DNA from: Argentina anserina
Lineage: Eukaryota; Streptophyta; Magnoliopsida; Rosales; Rosaceae
Assembly: GCF_933775445.1 (NCBI RefSeq)
Contig: NW_026089405.1
Span: 124,001 to 188,000, forward strand
Length of the DNA stretch: 64,000 nucleotides
Reading direction: 5' to 3'
The translations under genes and the position numbers were made by a program. Below, in pieces: positions 1 through 9,578 of the stretch; within the stretch, counting starts at the first letter, position 1, and every line of letters starts with the position of its first letter. Below the pieces are notes generated by a model. It saw only the letters and a list, made by a program, of their open reading frames with translations, searched no databases and was not told the origin of the DNA.

Positions 1-150
1 GTTTGAGTATCTTTCTGAACGGCTTTCGATGCGAGTTTTTTCTTGAATTTGAGAGTGTTTCCAGTGTGGGCGTGTGTTTCTTTCAAACTGAGTATCTTTC
101 TATCGTTTGAGTATGTTTACTATTGCACTTTGAGTATCTTTTCAATTCTC
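1..150. repeat. Reference monomer, GAACGG family, six-T form (150 bp)
   Basis: Reference unit for the phase used here. GAGTAT cores lie at unit positions 5, 90, 109 and 132, with a degenerate GAGAGT at 51. The family signature is TCTGAACGGCTTTCGATG at about 15-32, followed by GCGAGTTTTTTCTTG. The six-T form is 150 bp. The commoner five-T form and the GAGTTTCTATTG form are 149 bp. Six-T units start at 1, 451, 3441, 3891, 5387, 5837 and 7333, and I found none after 7.5 kb, so this form marks the left zone. Confidence 0.93.
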
Positions 151-300
151 GTTTGAGTATCTTTCTGTAAGCCTTTCTGATGCGAGTTTCTATTGAATTT
201 GAGAGTGTTTCCAGTGTGGGCGTGTGTTTCTTTCAAACTGAGTATCGTTCTATCGTTTGAGTATGTTTACTATTGCACTTTGAGTATCTTTTCAATTCTC
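151..300. repeat. Reference monomer, TAAGCC family (150 bp)
   Basis: Signature TCTGTAAGCCTTTCTGATG followed by GCGAGTTTCTATTGAA. This is the most frequent family across the window. This copy also carries GAGTATCGTTCTATCG (T to G near 247), a rare variant that recurs in the units starting at 3591, 5537, 7483, 11674 and 15117. It always lies just before a CTAAGCC unit, so it is a good tracer of duplicated blocks. Common sub-variants start with CTTTGAG instead of GTTTGAG, have GCGAATTTC instead of GCGAGTTTC, or carry CAAACCGAG with TATTGTTTGAG. Confidence 0.93.
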
Positions 301-450
301 GTTTGAGTATCTTTCTCTAAGCCTTTCTGACGCGAATTTCTATTGAATTTGAGAGTGTTTCCAGTGTGGGCGTGTGTTTCTTTCAAACTGAGTATCTTTC
401 TATCGTTTGAGTATGTTTACTATTGCACTTTGAGTATCTTTTCAATTCTC
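301..450. repeat. Reference monomer, CTAAGCC/GACGCGAA subfamily (150 bp)
   Basis: A derivative of the TAAGCC family with linked changes TCTCTAAGCC and TGACGCGAATTTC, and in most copies GAATTTCAGAG instead of GAATTTGAGAG. Many copies from 11.8 kb onward also have TTCTTTTAAACTG and are followed by a GAGCATC core. Copies at 3741, 5687, 7633 and 9579 are exactly 1,946 bp apart, which sets the register of the left HORs. A sister form with TCTATAAGCC and GTCGCGAA starts at 2245, 8532 and 10478. Confidence 0.9.
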
Positions 451-900
451 GTTTGAGTATCTTTCTGAACGGCTTTCGATGCGAGTTTTTTCTTGAATTT
501 GAGAGTGTTTCCAGTGTGGGCGTGTGTTTCTTTCAAACTGAGTATCTTTCTATCGTTTGAGTATGTTTACTATTGCACTTTGAGTATCTTTTCAATTCTC
601 GTTTGAGTATCTTTCTGTAAGCCTTTCTGATGCGAGTTTCTATTGAATTTGAGAGTGTTTCCAGTGTGGGCGTGTGTTTCTTTTAAACTGAGTATCTTTC
701 TACCGTTTGAGTATGTTTACTATTGCACTTTGAGTATCTTTTCAATTCTCCTTTGAGTATCTTTCTGTAAGCCTTTCTGATGCGAGTTTCTATTGAATTT
801 GAGAGTGTTTCCAGTGTGGGCGTGTGTTTCTTTCAAACTGAGTATCTTTCTACCGTTTGAGTATGTTTACTATTGCACTTTGAGTATCTTTTCAATTCTC

Positions 901-1198
901 GTTTGAGTATCTTTCTGAACGGCTTTCGATGCGAGTTTCTATTGAATTTGAGAGTGTTTCCAGTGTGGGCGTGTGTTTCTTTCCAACTGAGTATCTTTCT
1001 ATCGTTTGAGTATGTTTACTATTGCAATTTGAGTATGTTTTCAATTCTCGTTTGAGTATCTTTTTGAACGGCTTTCGATGCGAGTTTTTCTTGAATTTGA
1101 GAGTGTTTCCAGTGTGGGCGTGTGTTTCTTTCAAACTGAGTATCTTTCTACCGTTTGAGTATGTTTACTATTGCACTTTGAGTATCTTTTCAATTCTC
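901..1198. repeat. CCAACTGAG marker pair (two 149-bp GAACGG monomers)
   Basis: The first unit (901-1049) has GCGAGTTTCTATTG and TTTCCAACTGAG (C for A), and ends with a TTGCAATTTGAGTATG core. The second (1050-1198) starts GTTTGAGTATCTTTTTGAAC. The pair recurs at 1649, 2845, 3143, 4791, 5089, 6287, 7035, 8832 and 10778, and then only at 63053. Copies at 1649, 8832, 10778 and 63053 also have GAGAATTTTTCT. The antisense strand of each pair is open for about 80 codons, but this depends on the 149-bp length and is not evidence of a gene. Confidence 0.9.
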
Positions 1199-2394
1199 GT
1201 TTGAGTATCTTTCTGTAAGCCTTTCTGATGCGAGTTTCTATTGAATTTGAGAGTGTTTCCAGTGTGGGCGTGTGTTTCTTTCAAACTGAGTATCTTTCTA
1301 CCGTTTGAGTATGTTTACTATTGCACTTTGAGTATCTTTTCAATTCTCGTTTGAGTATCTTTCTGTAAGCCTTTCTGATGCGAGTTTCTATTGAATTTGA
1401 GAGTGTTTCCAGTGTGGGCGTGTGTTTCTTTCAAACTGAGTATCTTTCTACCGTTTGAGTATGTTTACTATTGCACTTTGAGTATCTTTTCAATTCTCCT
1501 TTGAGTATCTTTCTGTAAGCCTTTCTGATGCGAGTTTCTATTGAATTTGAGAGTGTTTCCAGTGTGGGCGTGTGTTTCTTTCAAACTGAGTATCTTTCTA
1601 CCGTTTGAGTATGTTTACTATTGCACTTTGAGTATCTTTTCAATTCTCGTTTGAGTATCTTTCTGAACGGCTTTCGATGCGAGTTTCTATTGAATTTGAG
1701 AGTGTTTCCAGTGTGGGCGTGTGTTTCTTTCCAACTGAGAATTTTTCTATCGTTTGAGTATGTTTACTATTGCAATTTGAGTATGTTTTCAATTCTCGTT
1801 TGAGTATCTTTTTGAACGGCTTTCGATGCGAGTTTTTCTTGAATTTGAGAGTGTTTCCAGTGTGGGCGTGTGTTTCTTTCAAACTGAGTATCTTTCTACC
1901 GTTTGAGTATGTTTACTATTGCACTTTGAGTATCTTTTCAATTCTCGTTTGAGTATCTTTCTGAACGGCTTTCGATGCGAGTTTCTATTGAATTTGAGAG
2001 TGTTTCCAGTGTGGGCGTGTGTTTCTTTCAAACTGAGTATCTTTCTACCGTTTGAGTATGTTTACTATTGCACTTTGAGTATCTTTTCAATTCTCGTTTG
2101 AGTATCTTTCTGAACGGCTTTCGATGCGAGTTTCTATTGAATTTGAGAGTGTTTCCAGTGTGGGCGTGTGTTTCTTTCAAACTGAGTATCTTTCTACCGT
2201 TTGAGTATGTTTACTATTGCACTGTGAGTATCTTTTCAATTCTCGTTTGAGTATCTTTCTATAAGCCTTTCTGTCGCGAATTTCTATTGAATTTGAGAGT
2301 GTTTCCAGTGTGGGCGTGTGTTTCTTTCAAACTGAGTATCTTTCTACCGTTTGAGTATGTTTACTATTGCACTTTGAGTATCTTTTCAATTCTC

Positions 2395-4340
2395 CTTTGA
2401 GTATCTTTCTGTAAGCCTTTCTGATGCGAGTTTCTATTGAATTTGAGAGTGTTTCCAGTGTGGGCGTGTGTTTCTTTCAAACTGAGTATCTTTCTACCGT
2501 TTGAGTATGTTTACTATTGCACTTTGAGTATCTTTTCAATTCTCGTTTGAGTATCTTTCTGTAAGCCTTTCTGATGCGAGTTTCTATTGAATTTGAGAGT
2601 GTTTCCAGTGTGGGCGTGTGTTTCTTTTAAACTGAGTATCTTTCTACCGTTTGAGTATGTTTACTATTGCACTTTGAGTATCTTTTCAATTCTCCTTTGA
2701 GTATCTTTCTGTAAGCCTTTCTGATGCGAGTTTCTATTGAATTTGAGAGTGTTTCCAGTGTGGGTGTGTGTTTCTTTCAAACTGAGTATCTTTCTACCGT
2801 TTGAGTATGTTTACTATTGCACTTTGAGTATCTTTTCAATTCTCGTTTGAGTATCTTTCTGAACGGCTTTCGATGCGAGTTTCTATTGAATTTGAGAGTG
2901 TTTCCAGTGTGTGCGTGTGTTTCTTTCCAACTGAGTATCTTTCTATCGTTTGAGTATGTTTACTATTGCAATTTGAGTATGTTTTCAATTCTCGTTTGAG
3001 TATCTTTTTGAACGGCTTTCGATGCTAGTTTTTCTTGAATTTGAGAGTGTTTCCAGTGTGGGCGTGTGTTTCTTTCAAACTGAGTATCTTTCTACCGTTT
3101 GAGTATGTTTACTATTGCACTTTGAGTATCTTTTCAATTCTCGTTTGAGTATCTTTCTGAACGGCTTTCGATGCGAGTTTCTATTGAATTTGAGAGTGTT
3201 TCCAGTGTGGGCGTGTGTTTCTTTCCAACTGAGTATCTTTCTATCGTTTGAGTATGTTTACTATTGCAATTTGAGTATGTTTTCAATTCTCGTTTGAGTA
3301 TCTTTTTGAACGGCTTTCGATGCGAGTTTTTCTTGAATTTGAGAGTGTTTCCAGTGTGGGCGTGTGTTTCTTTCAAACTGAGTATCTTTCTATCGTTTGA
3401 GTATGTTTACTATTGCACTTTGAGTATCTTTTCAATTCTCGTTTGAGTATCTTTCTGAACGGCTTTCGATGCGAGTTTTTTCTTGAATTTGAGAGTGTTT
3501 CCAGTGTGGGCGTGTGTTTCTTTCAAACTGAGTATCTTTCTACCGTTTGAGTATGTTTACTATTGCACTTTGAGTATCTTTTCAATTCTCGTTTGAGTAT
3601 CTTTCTGTAAGCCTTTCTGATGCGAGTTTCTATTGAATTTGAGAGTGTTTCCAGTGTGGGCGTGTGTTTCTTTCAAACTGAGTATCGTTCTATCGTTTGA
3701 GTATGTTTACTATTGCACTTTGAGTATCTTTTCAATTCTCGTTTGAGTATCTTTCTCTAAGCCTTTCTGACGCGAATTTCTATTGAATTTGAGAGTGTTT
3801 CCAGTGTGGGCGTGTGTTTCTTTCAAACTGAGTATCTTTCTACCGTTTGAGTATGTTTACTATTGCACTTTGAGTATCTTTTCAATTCTCGTTTGAGTAT
3901 CTTTCTGAACGGCTTTCGATGCGAGTTTTTTCTTGAATTTGAGAGTGTTTCCAGTGTGGGCGTGTGTTTCTTTCAAACTGAGTATCTTTCTATCGTTTGA
4001 GTATGTTTACTATTGCACTTTGAGTATCTTTTCAATTCTCGTTTGAGTATCTTTCTGTAAGCCTTTCTGATGCGAGTTTCTATTGAATTTGAGAGTGTTT
4101 CCAGTGTGGGCGTGTGTTTCTTTTAAACTGAGTATCTTTCTACCGTTTGAGTATGTTTACTATTGCACTTTGAGTATCTTTTCAATTCTCCTTTGAGTAT
4201 CTTTCTGTAAGCCTTTCTGATGCGAGTTTCTATTGAATTTGAGAGTGTTTCCAGTGTGGGCGTGTGTTTTTTTCAAACTGAGTATCTTTCTACCGTTTGA
4301 GTATGTTTACTATTGCACTTTGAGTATCTTTTCAATTCTC
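2395..4340. repeat. 1,946-bp HOR (13 monomers), copy 1
   Basis: Thirteen monomers, nine of 150 bp and four of 149 bp, give exactly 1,946 bp. Private markers shared with the next copy at a constant offset of 1,946 include TTTTAAACTG in the second unit, GTGTGGGTGTGTG in the third, GTGTGTGCGTG in the fourth and GATGCTAGTTTTTC in the fifth. The match is near-perfect over the first seven units. Sparse differences appear in later ones, such as TATCG against TACCG near 3392 and 3542. Confidence 0.88.
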
Positions 4341-6286
4341 CTTTGAGTATCTTTCTGTAAGCCTTTCTGATGCGAGTTTCTATTGAATTTGAGAGTGTTT
4401 CCAGTGTGGGCGTGTGTTTCTTTCAAACTGAGTATCTTTCTACCGTTTGAGTATGTTTACTATTGCACTTTGAGTATCTTTTCAATTCTCGTTTGAGTAT
4501 CTTTCTGTAAGCCTTTCTGATGCGAGTTTCTATTGAATTTGAGAGTGTTTCCAGTGTGGGCGTGTGTTTCTTTTAAACTGAGTATCTTTCTACCGTTTGA
4601 GTATGTTTACTATTGCACTTTGAGTATCTTTTCAATTCTCCTTTGAGTATCTTTCTGTAAGCCTTTCTGATGCGAGTTTCTATTGAATTTGAGAGTGTTT
4701 CCAGTGTGGGTGTGTGTTTCTTTCAAACTGAGTATCTTTCTACCGTTTGAGTATGTTTACTATTGCACTTTGAGTATCTTTTCAATTCTCGTTTGAGTAT
4801 CTTTCTGAACGGCTTTCGATGCGAGTTTCTATTGAATTTGAGAGTGTTTCCAGTGTGTGCGTGTGTTTCTTTCCAACTGAGTATCTTTCTATCGTTTGAG
4901 TATGTTTACTATTGCAATTTGAGTATGTTTTCAATTCTCGTTTGAGTATCTTTTTGAACGGCTTTCGATGCTAGTTTTTCTTGAATTTGAGAGTGTTTCC
5001 AGTGTGGGCGTGTGTTTCTTTCAAACTGAGTATCTTTCTACCGTTTGAGTATGTTTACTATTGCACTTTGAGTATCTTTTCAATTCTCGTTTGAGTATCT
5101 TTCTGAACGGCTTTCGATGCGAGTTTCTATTGAATTTGAGAGTGTTTCCAGTGTGGGCGTGTGTTTCTTTCCAACTGAGTATCTTTCTATCGTTTGAGTA
5201 TGTTTACTATTGCAATTTGAGTATGTTTTCAATTCTCGTTTGAGTATCTTTTTGAACGGCTTTCGATGCGAGTTTTTCTTGAATTTGAGAGTGTTTCCAG
5301 TGTGGGCGTGTGTTTCTTTCAAACTGAGTATCTTTCTACCGTTTGAGTATGTTTACTATTGCACTTTGAGTATCTTTTCAATTCTCGTTTGAGTATCTTT
5401 CTGAACGGCTTTCGATGCGAGTTTTTTCTTGAATTTGAGAGTGTTTCCAGTGTGGGCGTGTGTTTCTTTCAAACTGAGTATCTTTCTATCGTTTGAGTAT
5501 GTTTACTATTGCACTTTGAGTATCTTTTCAATTCTCGTTTGAGTATCTTTCTGTAAGCCTTTCTGATGCGAGTTTCTATTGAATTTGAGAGTGTTTCCAG
5601 TGTGGGCGTGTGTTTCTTTCAAACTGAGTATCGTTCTATCGTTTGAGTATGTTTACTATTGCACTTTGAGTATCTTTTCAATTCTCGTTTGAGTATCTTT
5701 CTCTAAGCCTTTCTGACGCGAATTTCTATTGAATTTCAGAGTGTTTCCAGTGTGGGCGTGTGTTTCTTTCAAACTGAGTATCTTTCTACCGTTTGAGTAT
5801 GTTTACTATTGCACTTTGAGTATCTTTTCAATTCTCGTTTGAGTATCTTTCTGAACGGCTTTCGATGCGAGTTTTTTCTTGAATTTGAGAGTGTTTCCAG
5901 TGTGGGCGTGTGTTTCTTTCAAACTGAGTATCTTTCTACCGTTTGAGTATGTTTACTATTGCACTTTGAGTATCTTTTCAATTCTCGTTTGAGTATCTTT
6001 CTGTAAGCCTTTCTGATGCGAGTTTCTATTGAATTTGAGAGTGTTTCCAGTGTGGGCGTGTGTTTCTTTGAAACTGAGTATCTTTCTACCGTTTGAGTAT
6101 GTTTACTATTGCACTTTGAGTATCTTTTCAATTCTCCTTTGAGTATCTTTCTGTAAGCCTTTCTGATGCGAGTTTCTATTGAATTTGAGAGTGTTTCCAG
6201 TGTGGGCGTGTGTTTCTTTCAAACTGAGTATCTTTCTACCGTTTGAGTATGTTTACTATTGCACTTTGAGTATCTTTTCAATTCTC
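4341..6286. repeat. 1,946-bp HOR (13 monomers), copy 2
   Basis: Direct tandem neighbour of the copy at 2395-4340. It repeats the CTTTGAG, TTTTAAAC, GTGTGGGTG, GTGTGTGCG and GATGCTAG marker units in the same order and spacing. It differs at a few sites, for example TTTGAAACTG where copy 1 has TTTTAAACTG in the twelfth unit and TTCAGAG where copy 1 has TTGAGAG in the CTAAGCC unit. A shorter third match at the same offset is at 7035-7782. Confidence 0.87.
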
Positions 6287-7034
6287 GTTTGAGTATCTTT
6301 CTGAACGGCTTTCGATGCGAGTTTCTATTGAATTTGAGAGTGTTTCCAGTGTGGGCGTGTGTTTCTTTCCAACTGAGTATCTTTCTATCGTTTGAGTATG
6401 TTTACTATTGCAATTTGAGTATGTTTTCAATTCTCGTTTGAGTATCTTTTTGAACGGCTTTCGATGCGAGTTTTTCTTGAATTTGAGAGTGTTTCCAGTG
6501 TGGGCGTGTGTTTCTTTCAAACTGAGTATCTTTCTACCGTTTGAGTATGTTTACTATTGCACTTTGAGTATCTTTTCAATTCTCGTTTGAGTATCTTTCT
6601 GTAAGCCTTTCTGATGCGAGTTTCTATTGAATTTGAGAGTGTTTCCAGTGTGGGCGTGTGTTTCTTTCAAACTGAGTATCTTTCTACCGTTTGAGTATGT
6701 TTACTATTGCACTTTGAGTATCTTTTCAATTCTCGTTTGAGTATCTTTCTGTAAGCCTTTCTGATGCGAGTTTCTATTGAATTTGAGAGTGTTTCCAGTG
6801 TGGGCGTGTGTTTCTTTCAAACTGAGTATCTTTCTACCGTTTGAGTATGTTTACTATTGCACTTTGAGTATCTTTTCAATTCTCGTATGAGTATCTTTCT
6901 GTAAGCCTTTCTGATGCGAGTTTCTATTGAATTTGAGAGTGTTTCCAGTGTGGGCGTGTGTTTCTTTCAAACTGAGTATCTTTCTACCGTTTGAGTATGT
7001 TTACTATTGCACTTTGAGTATCTTTTCAATTCTC

Positions 7035-7782
7035 GTTTGAGTATCTTTCTGAACGGCTTTCGATGCGAGTTTCTATTGAATTTGAGAGTGTTTCCAGTGT
7101 GGGCGTGTGTTTCTTTCCAACTGAGTATCTTTCTATCGTTTGAGTATGTTTACTATTGCAATTTGAGTATGTTTTCAATTCTCGTTTGAGTATCTTTTTG
7201 AACGGCTTTCGATGCGAGTTTTTCTTGAATTTGAGAGTGTTTCCAGTGTGGGCGTGTGTTTCTTTCAAACTGAGTATCTTTCTACCGTTTGAGTATGTTT
7301 ACTATTGCACTTTGAGTATCTTTTCAATTCTCCTTTGAGTATCTTTCTGAACGGCTTTCGATGCGAGTTTTTTCTTGAATTTGAGAGTGTTTCCAGTGTG
7401 GGCGTGTGTTTCTTTCAAACTGAGTATCTTTCTACCGTTTGAGTATGTTTACTATTGCACTTTGAGTATCTTTTCAATTCTCGTTTGAGTATCTTTCTGT
7501 AAGCCTTTCTGATGCGAGTTTCTATTGAATTTGAGAGTGTTTCCAGTGTGGGCGTGTGTTTCTTTCAAACTGAGTATCGTTCTATCGTTTGAGTATGTTT
7601 ACTATTGCACTTTGAGTATCTTTTCAATTCTCGTTTGAGTATCTTTCTCTAAGCCTTTCTGACGCGAATTTCTATTGAATTTCAGAGTGTTTCCAGTGTG
7701 GGCGTGTGTTTCTTTCAAACTGAGTATCTTTCTACCGTTTGAGTATGTTTACTATTGCACTTTGAGTATCTTTTCAATTCTC
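7035..7782. repeat. Partial third copy of the 1,946-bp HOR
   Basis: Five units (CCAACTGAG pair, six-T GAACGG, TAAGCC with CGTTC, CTAAGCC with TTCAG) match 5089-5836 at an offset of exactly 1,946. The six-T unit here starts with CTTTGAG instead of GTTTGAG. The preceding unit at 6885 has an isolated GTATGAG start without the linked AATCCTC that later accompanies it, so it is probably an independent mutation. Confidence 0.82.
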
Positions 7783-9578
7783 GTTTGAATATCTTTCTGT
7801 AAGCCTTTCTGATGCGAGTTTCTATTGAATTTGAGAGTGTTTCCAGTGTGGGCGTGTGTTTCTTTCAAACTGAGTATCTTTCTATCGTTTGAGTATGTTT
7901 ACTATTGCACTTTGAGCATCTTTTCAATTCTCGTTTGAGTATCTTTCTGTAAGCCTTTCTGATGCCAGTTTCTATTGAATTTGAGAGTGTTTCCAGTGTG
8001 GGCGTGTGTTTCTTTCAAACTGAGTATCTTTCTACCGTTTGAGTATGTTTACTATTGCACTTTGAGTATCTTTTCAATTCTCGTTTGAGTATCTTTCTGT
8101 AAGGCTTTCTGATGCGAGTTTCTATTGAATTTTAGAGTGTTTCCAGTGTGGGCGTGTGTTTCTTTCAAACTGAGTATCTTTCTATCGTTTGAGTATGTTT
8201 ACTATTGCACTTTGAGTATCTTTTCAATTCTCGTTTGAGTATCTTTCTGAACGGCTTTCGATGCGAGTTTTTCTTGAATTTGAGAGTATTTCCAGTGTGG
8301 GCGTGTGTTTCTTTCCAACTGAGTATCTTTCTATCGTTTGAGTATGTTTACAATTGCAATTTGAGTATCTTTTCAATTCTCGTTTGAGTATCTTTCTGTA
8401 AGCCTTTCTGATGCGAGTTTCTATTGAATTTGAGAGTGTTTCCAGTGTGGGCGTGTGTTTCTTTCAAACTGAGTATCTTTCTATCGTTTGAGTATGTTTA
8501 CTATTGCACTTTGAGTATCTTTTCAATTCTCGTTTGAGTATCTTTCTATAAGCCTTTCTGTCGCGAATTTCTATTGAATTTGAGAGTGTTTCCAGTGTGG
8601 GCGTGTGTTTCTTTCAAACTGAGTATCTTTCTATCGTTTGAGTATGTTTACTATTGCACTTTGAGTATGTTTTCAATTCTCGTTTGAGTATCTTTCTGTA
8701 AGGCTTTCTGATGCGAGTTTCTATTGAATTTTAGAGTGTTTCGAGTGTGGGCGTGTGTTTCTTTCAAACTGAGTATCTTTCTATCGTTTCAGTATGTTTA
8801 CTATTGCAATTTTAGTATCTTTTCAATTCTCGTTTGAGTATCTTTCTGAACGGCTTTCGATGCGAGTTTCTATTGAATTTGAGAGTGTTTCCAGTGTGGG
8901 CGTGTGTTTCTTTCCAACTGAGAATTTTTCTTTCGTTTGAGTATGTTTACTATTGCAATTTGAGTATGTTTTCAATTCTCGTTTGAGTATCTTTTTGAAC
9001 GGCTTTCGATGCGAGTTTTTCTTGAATTTGAGAGTGTTTCCAGTGTGGGCGTGTGTTTCTTTCAAACTGAGTATCTTTCTACCGTTTGAGTATGTTTACT
9101 ATTGCACTTTGAGTATCTTTTCAATTCTCCTTTGAGTATCTTTCTGTAAGCCTTTCTGATGCGAGTTTCTATTGAATTTGAGAGTGTTTCCAGTGTGGGC
9201 GTGTGTTTCTTTCAAACTGAGTATCTTTCTACCGTTTGAGTATGTTTACTATTGCACTTTGAGTATCTTTTCAATTCTCGTTTGAGTATCTTTCTGTAAG
9301 GCTTTCTGATGCGAGTTTCTATTGAATTTTAGAGTGTTTCCAGTGTGGGCGTGTGTTTCTTTCAAACTGAGTATCTTTCTACCGTTTGAGTATGTTTACT
9401 ATTGCACTTTGAGTATCTTTTCAATTCTCGTTTGAGTATCTTTCTGAACGGCTTTCGATGCGAGTTTTTCTTGAATTTGAGAGTATTTCCAGTGTGGGCG
9501 TATGTTTCTTTCCAACTGAGTATCTTTCTATCGTTTGAGTATGTTTACAATTGCAATTTGAGTATCTTTTCAATTCTC
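7633..9578. repeat. 1,946-bp HOR, second composition, copy 1
   Basis: The period is again 1,946 bp and in register with the CTAAGCC units at 3741 and 5687, but the content is different. It adds GTAAGGC/TTTTAGAG units (8083, 8682, 9280), a GATGCCAG unit (7933), a TTTACAATTGCAATTT unit (8233), a CTATAAGCC/GTCGCGAA unit (8532) and a marker pair with TTTCTTTCG (8832). The six-T GAACGG units have disappeared. The lengths again sum to nine of 150 and four of 149 bp. Confidence 0.87.
8682..8831. repeat. Reference monomer, GTAAGGC/TTTTAGAG subfamily (150 bp)
   Basis: A TAAGCC-family derivative with linked changes GTAAGGCTTTCTG, GAATTTTAGAG, GTTTCGAGTG and, in most copies, TTTCAGTATG and TTGCAATTTTAG downstream. 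It is absent from the first 8 kb and common from here to the end of the window. Earlier units at 8083 and 9280 have GTAAGGC and TTTTAG but keep GTTTCCAG, so they look like an intermediate stage. Confidence 0.88.

Larger units (their letters stand above)
1..2394. repeat. Left-edge mosaic: partial 13-mer HOR plus a 748-bp five-monomer block
   Basis: Units 1-900 repeat the order GAACGG six-T, TAAGCC with CGTTC, CTAAGCC, GAACGG six-T, TAAGCC with TTTTAAAC, CTTTGAG-TAAGCC. The same order lies at 3441-4340, a 3,440-bp offset. A five-monomer block of 748 bp (CCAACTGAG pair plus three TAAGCC units) occupies 901-1648. The next marker pair starts at 1649 and is followed by two plain GAACGG/TTTCTATTG units (1947 and 2096) and a CTATAAGCC unit at 2245. 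A five-monomer block of the same composition lies at 6287-7034. Confidence 0.8.

Noticed and set aside
1..150. CENP-B box in the monomer
   Set aside because: I looked for the mammalian consensus on both strands. Nothing close enough is present. TTCGATGCGAG shares only a few bases.
892..1134. About 80-codon antisense reading frames rich in Lys/Arg/His, identical or nearly so at several sites
   Set aside because: They arise wherever a GAACGG/TTTCTATTG unit is followed by a TTTTTGAAC unit. Their conservation equals that of the DNA repeat, and there is no separate coding signal or start context.
6885..7034. Early TATGAG-start unit as the ancestor of the TATGAG-GAACGG subfamily
   Set aside because: It has the TAAGCC signature and lacks the linked CCGAG, TATTG and AATCCTC changes, so it is more simply an independent T-to-A change. 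The unit at 30678 is similar.
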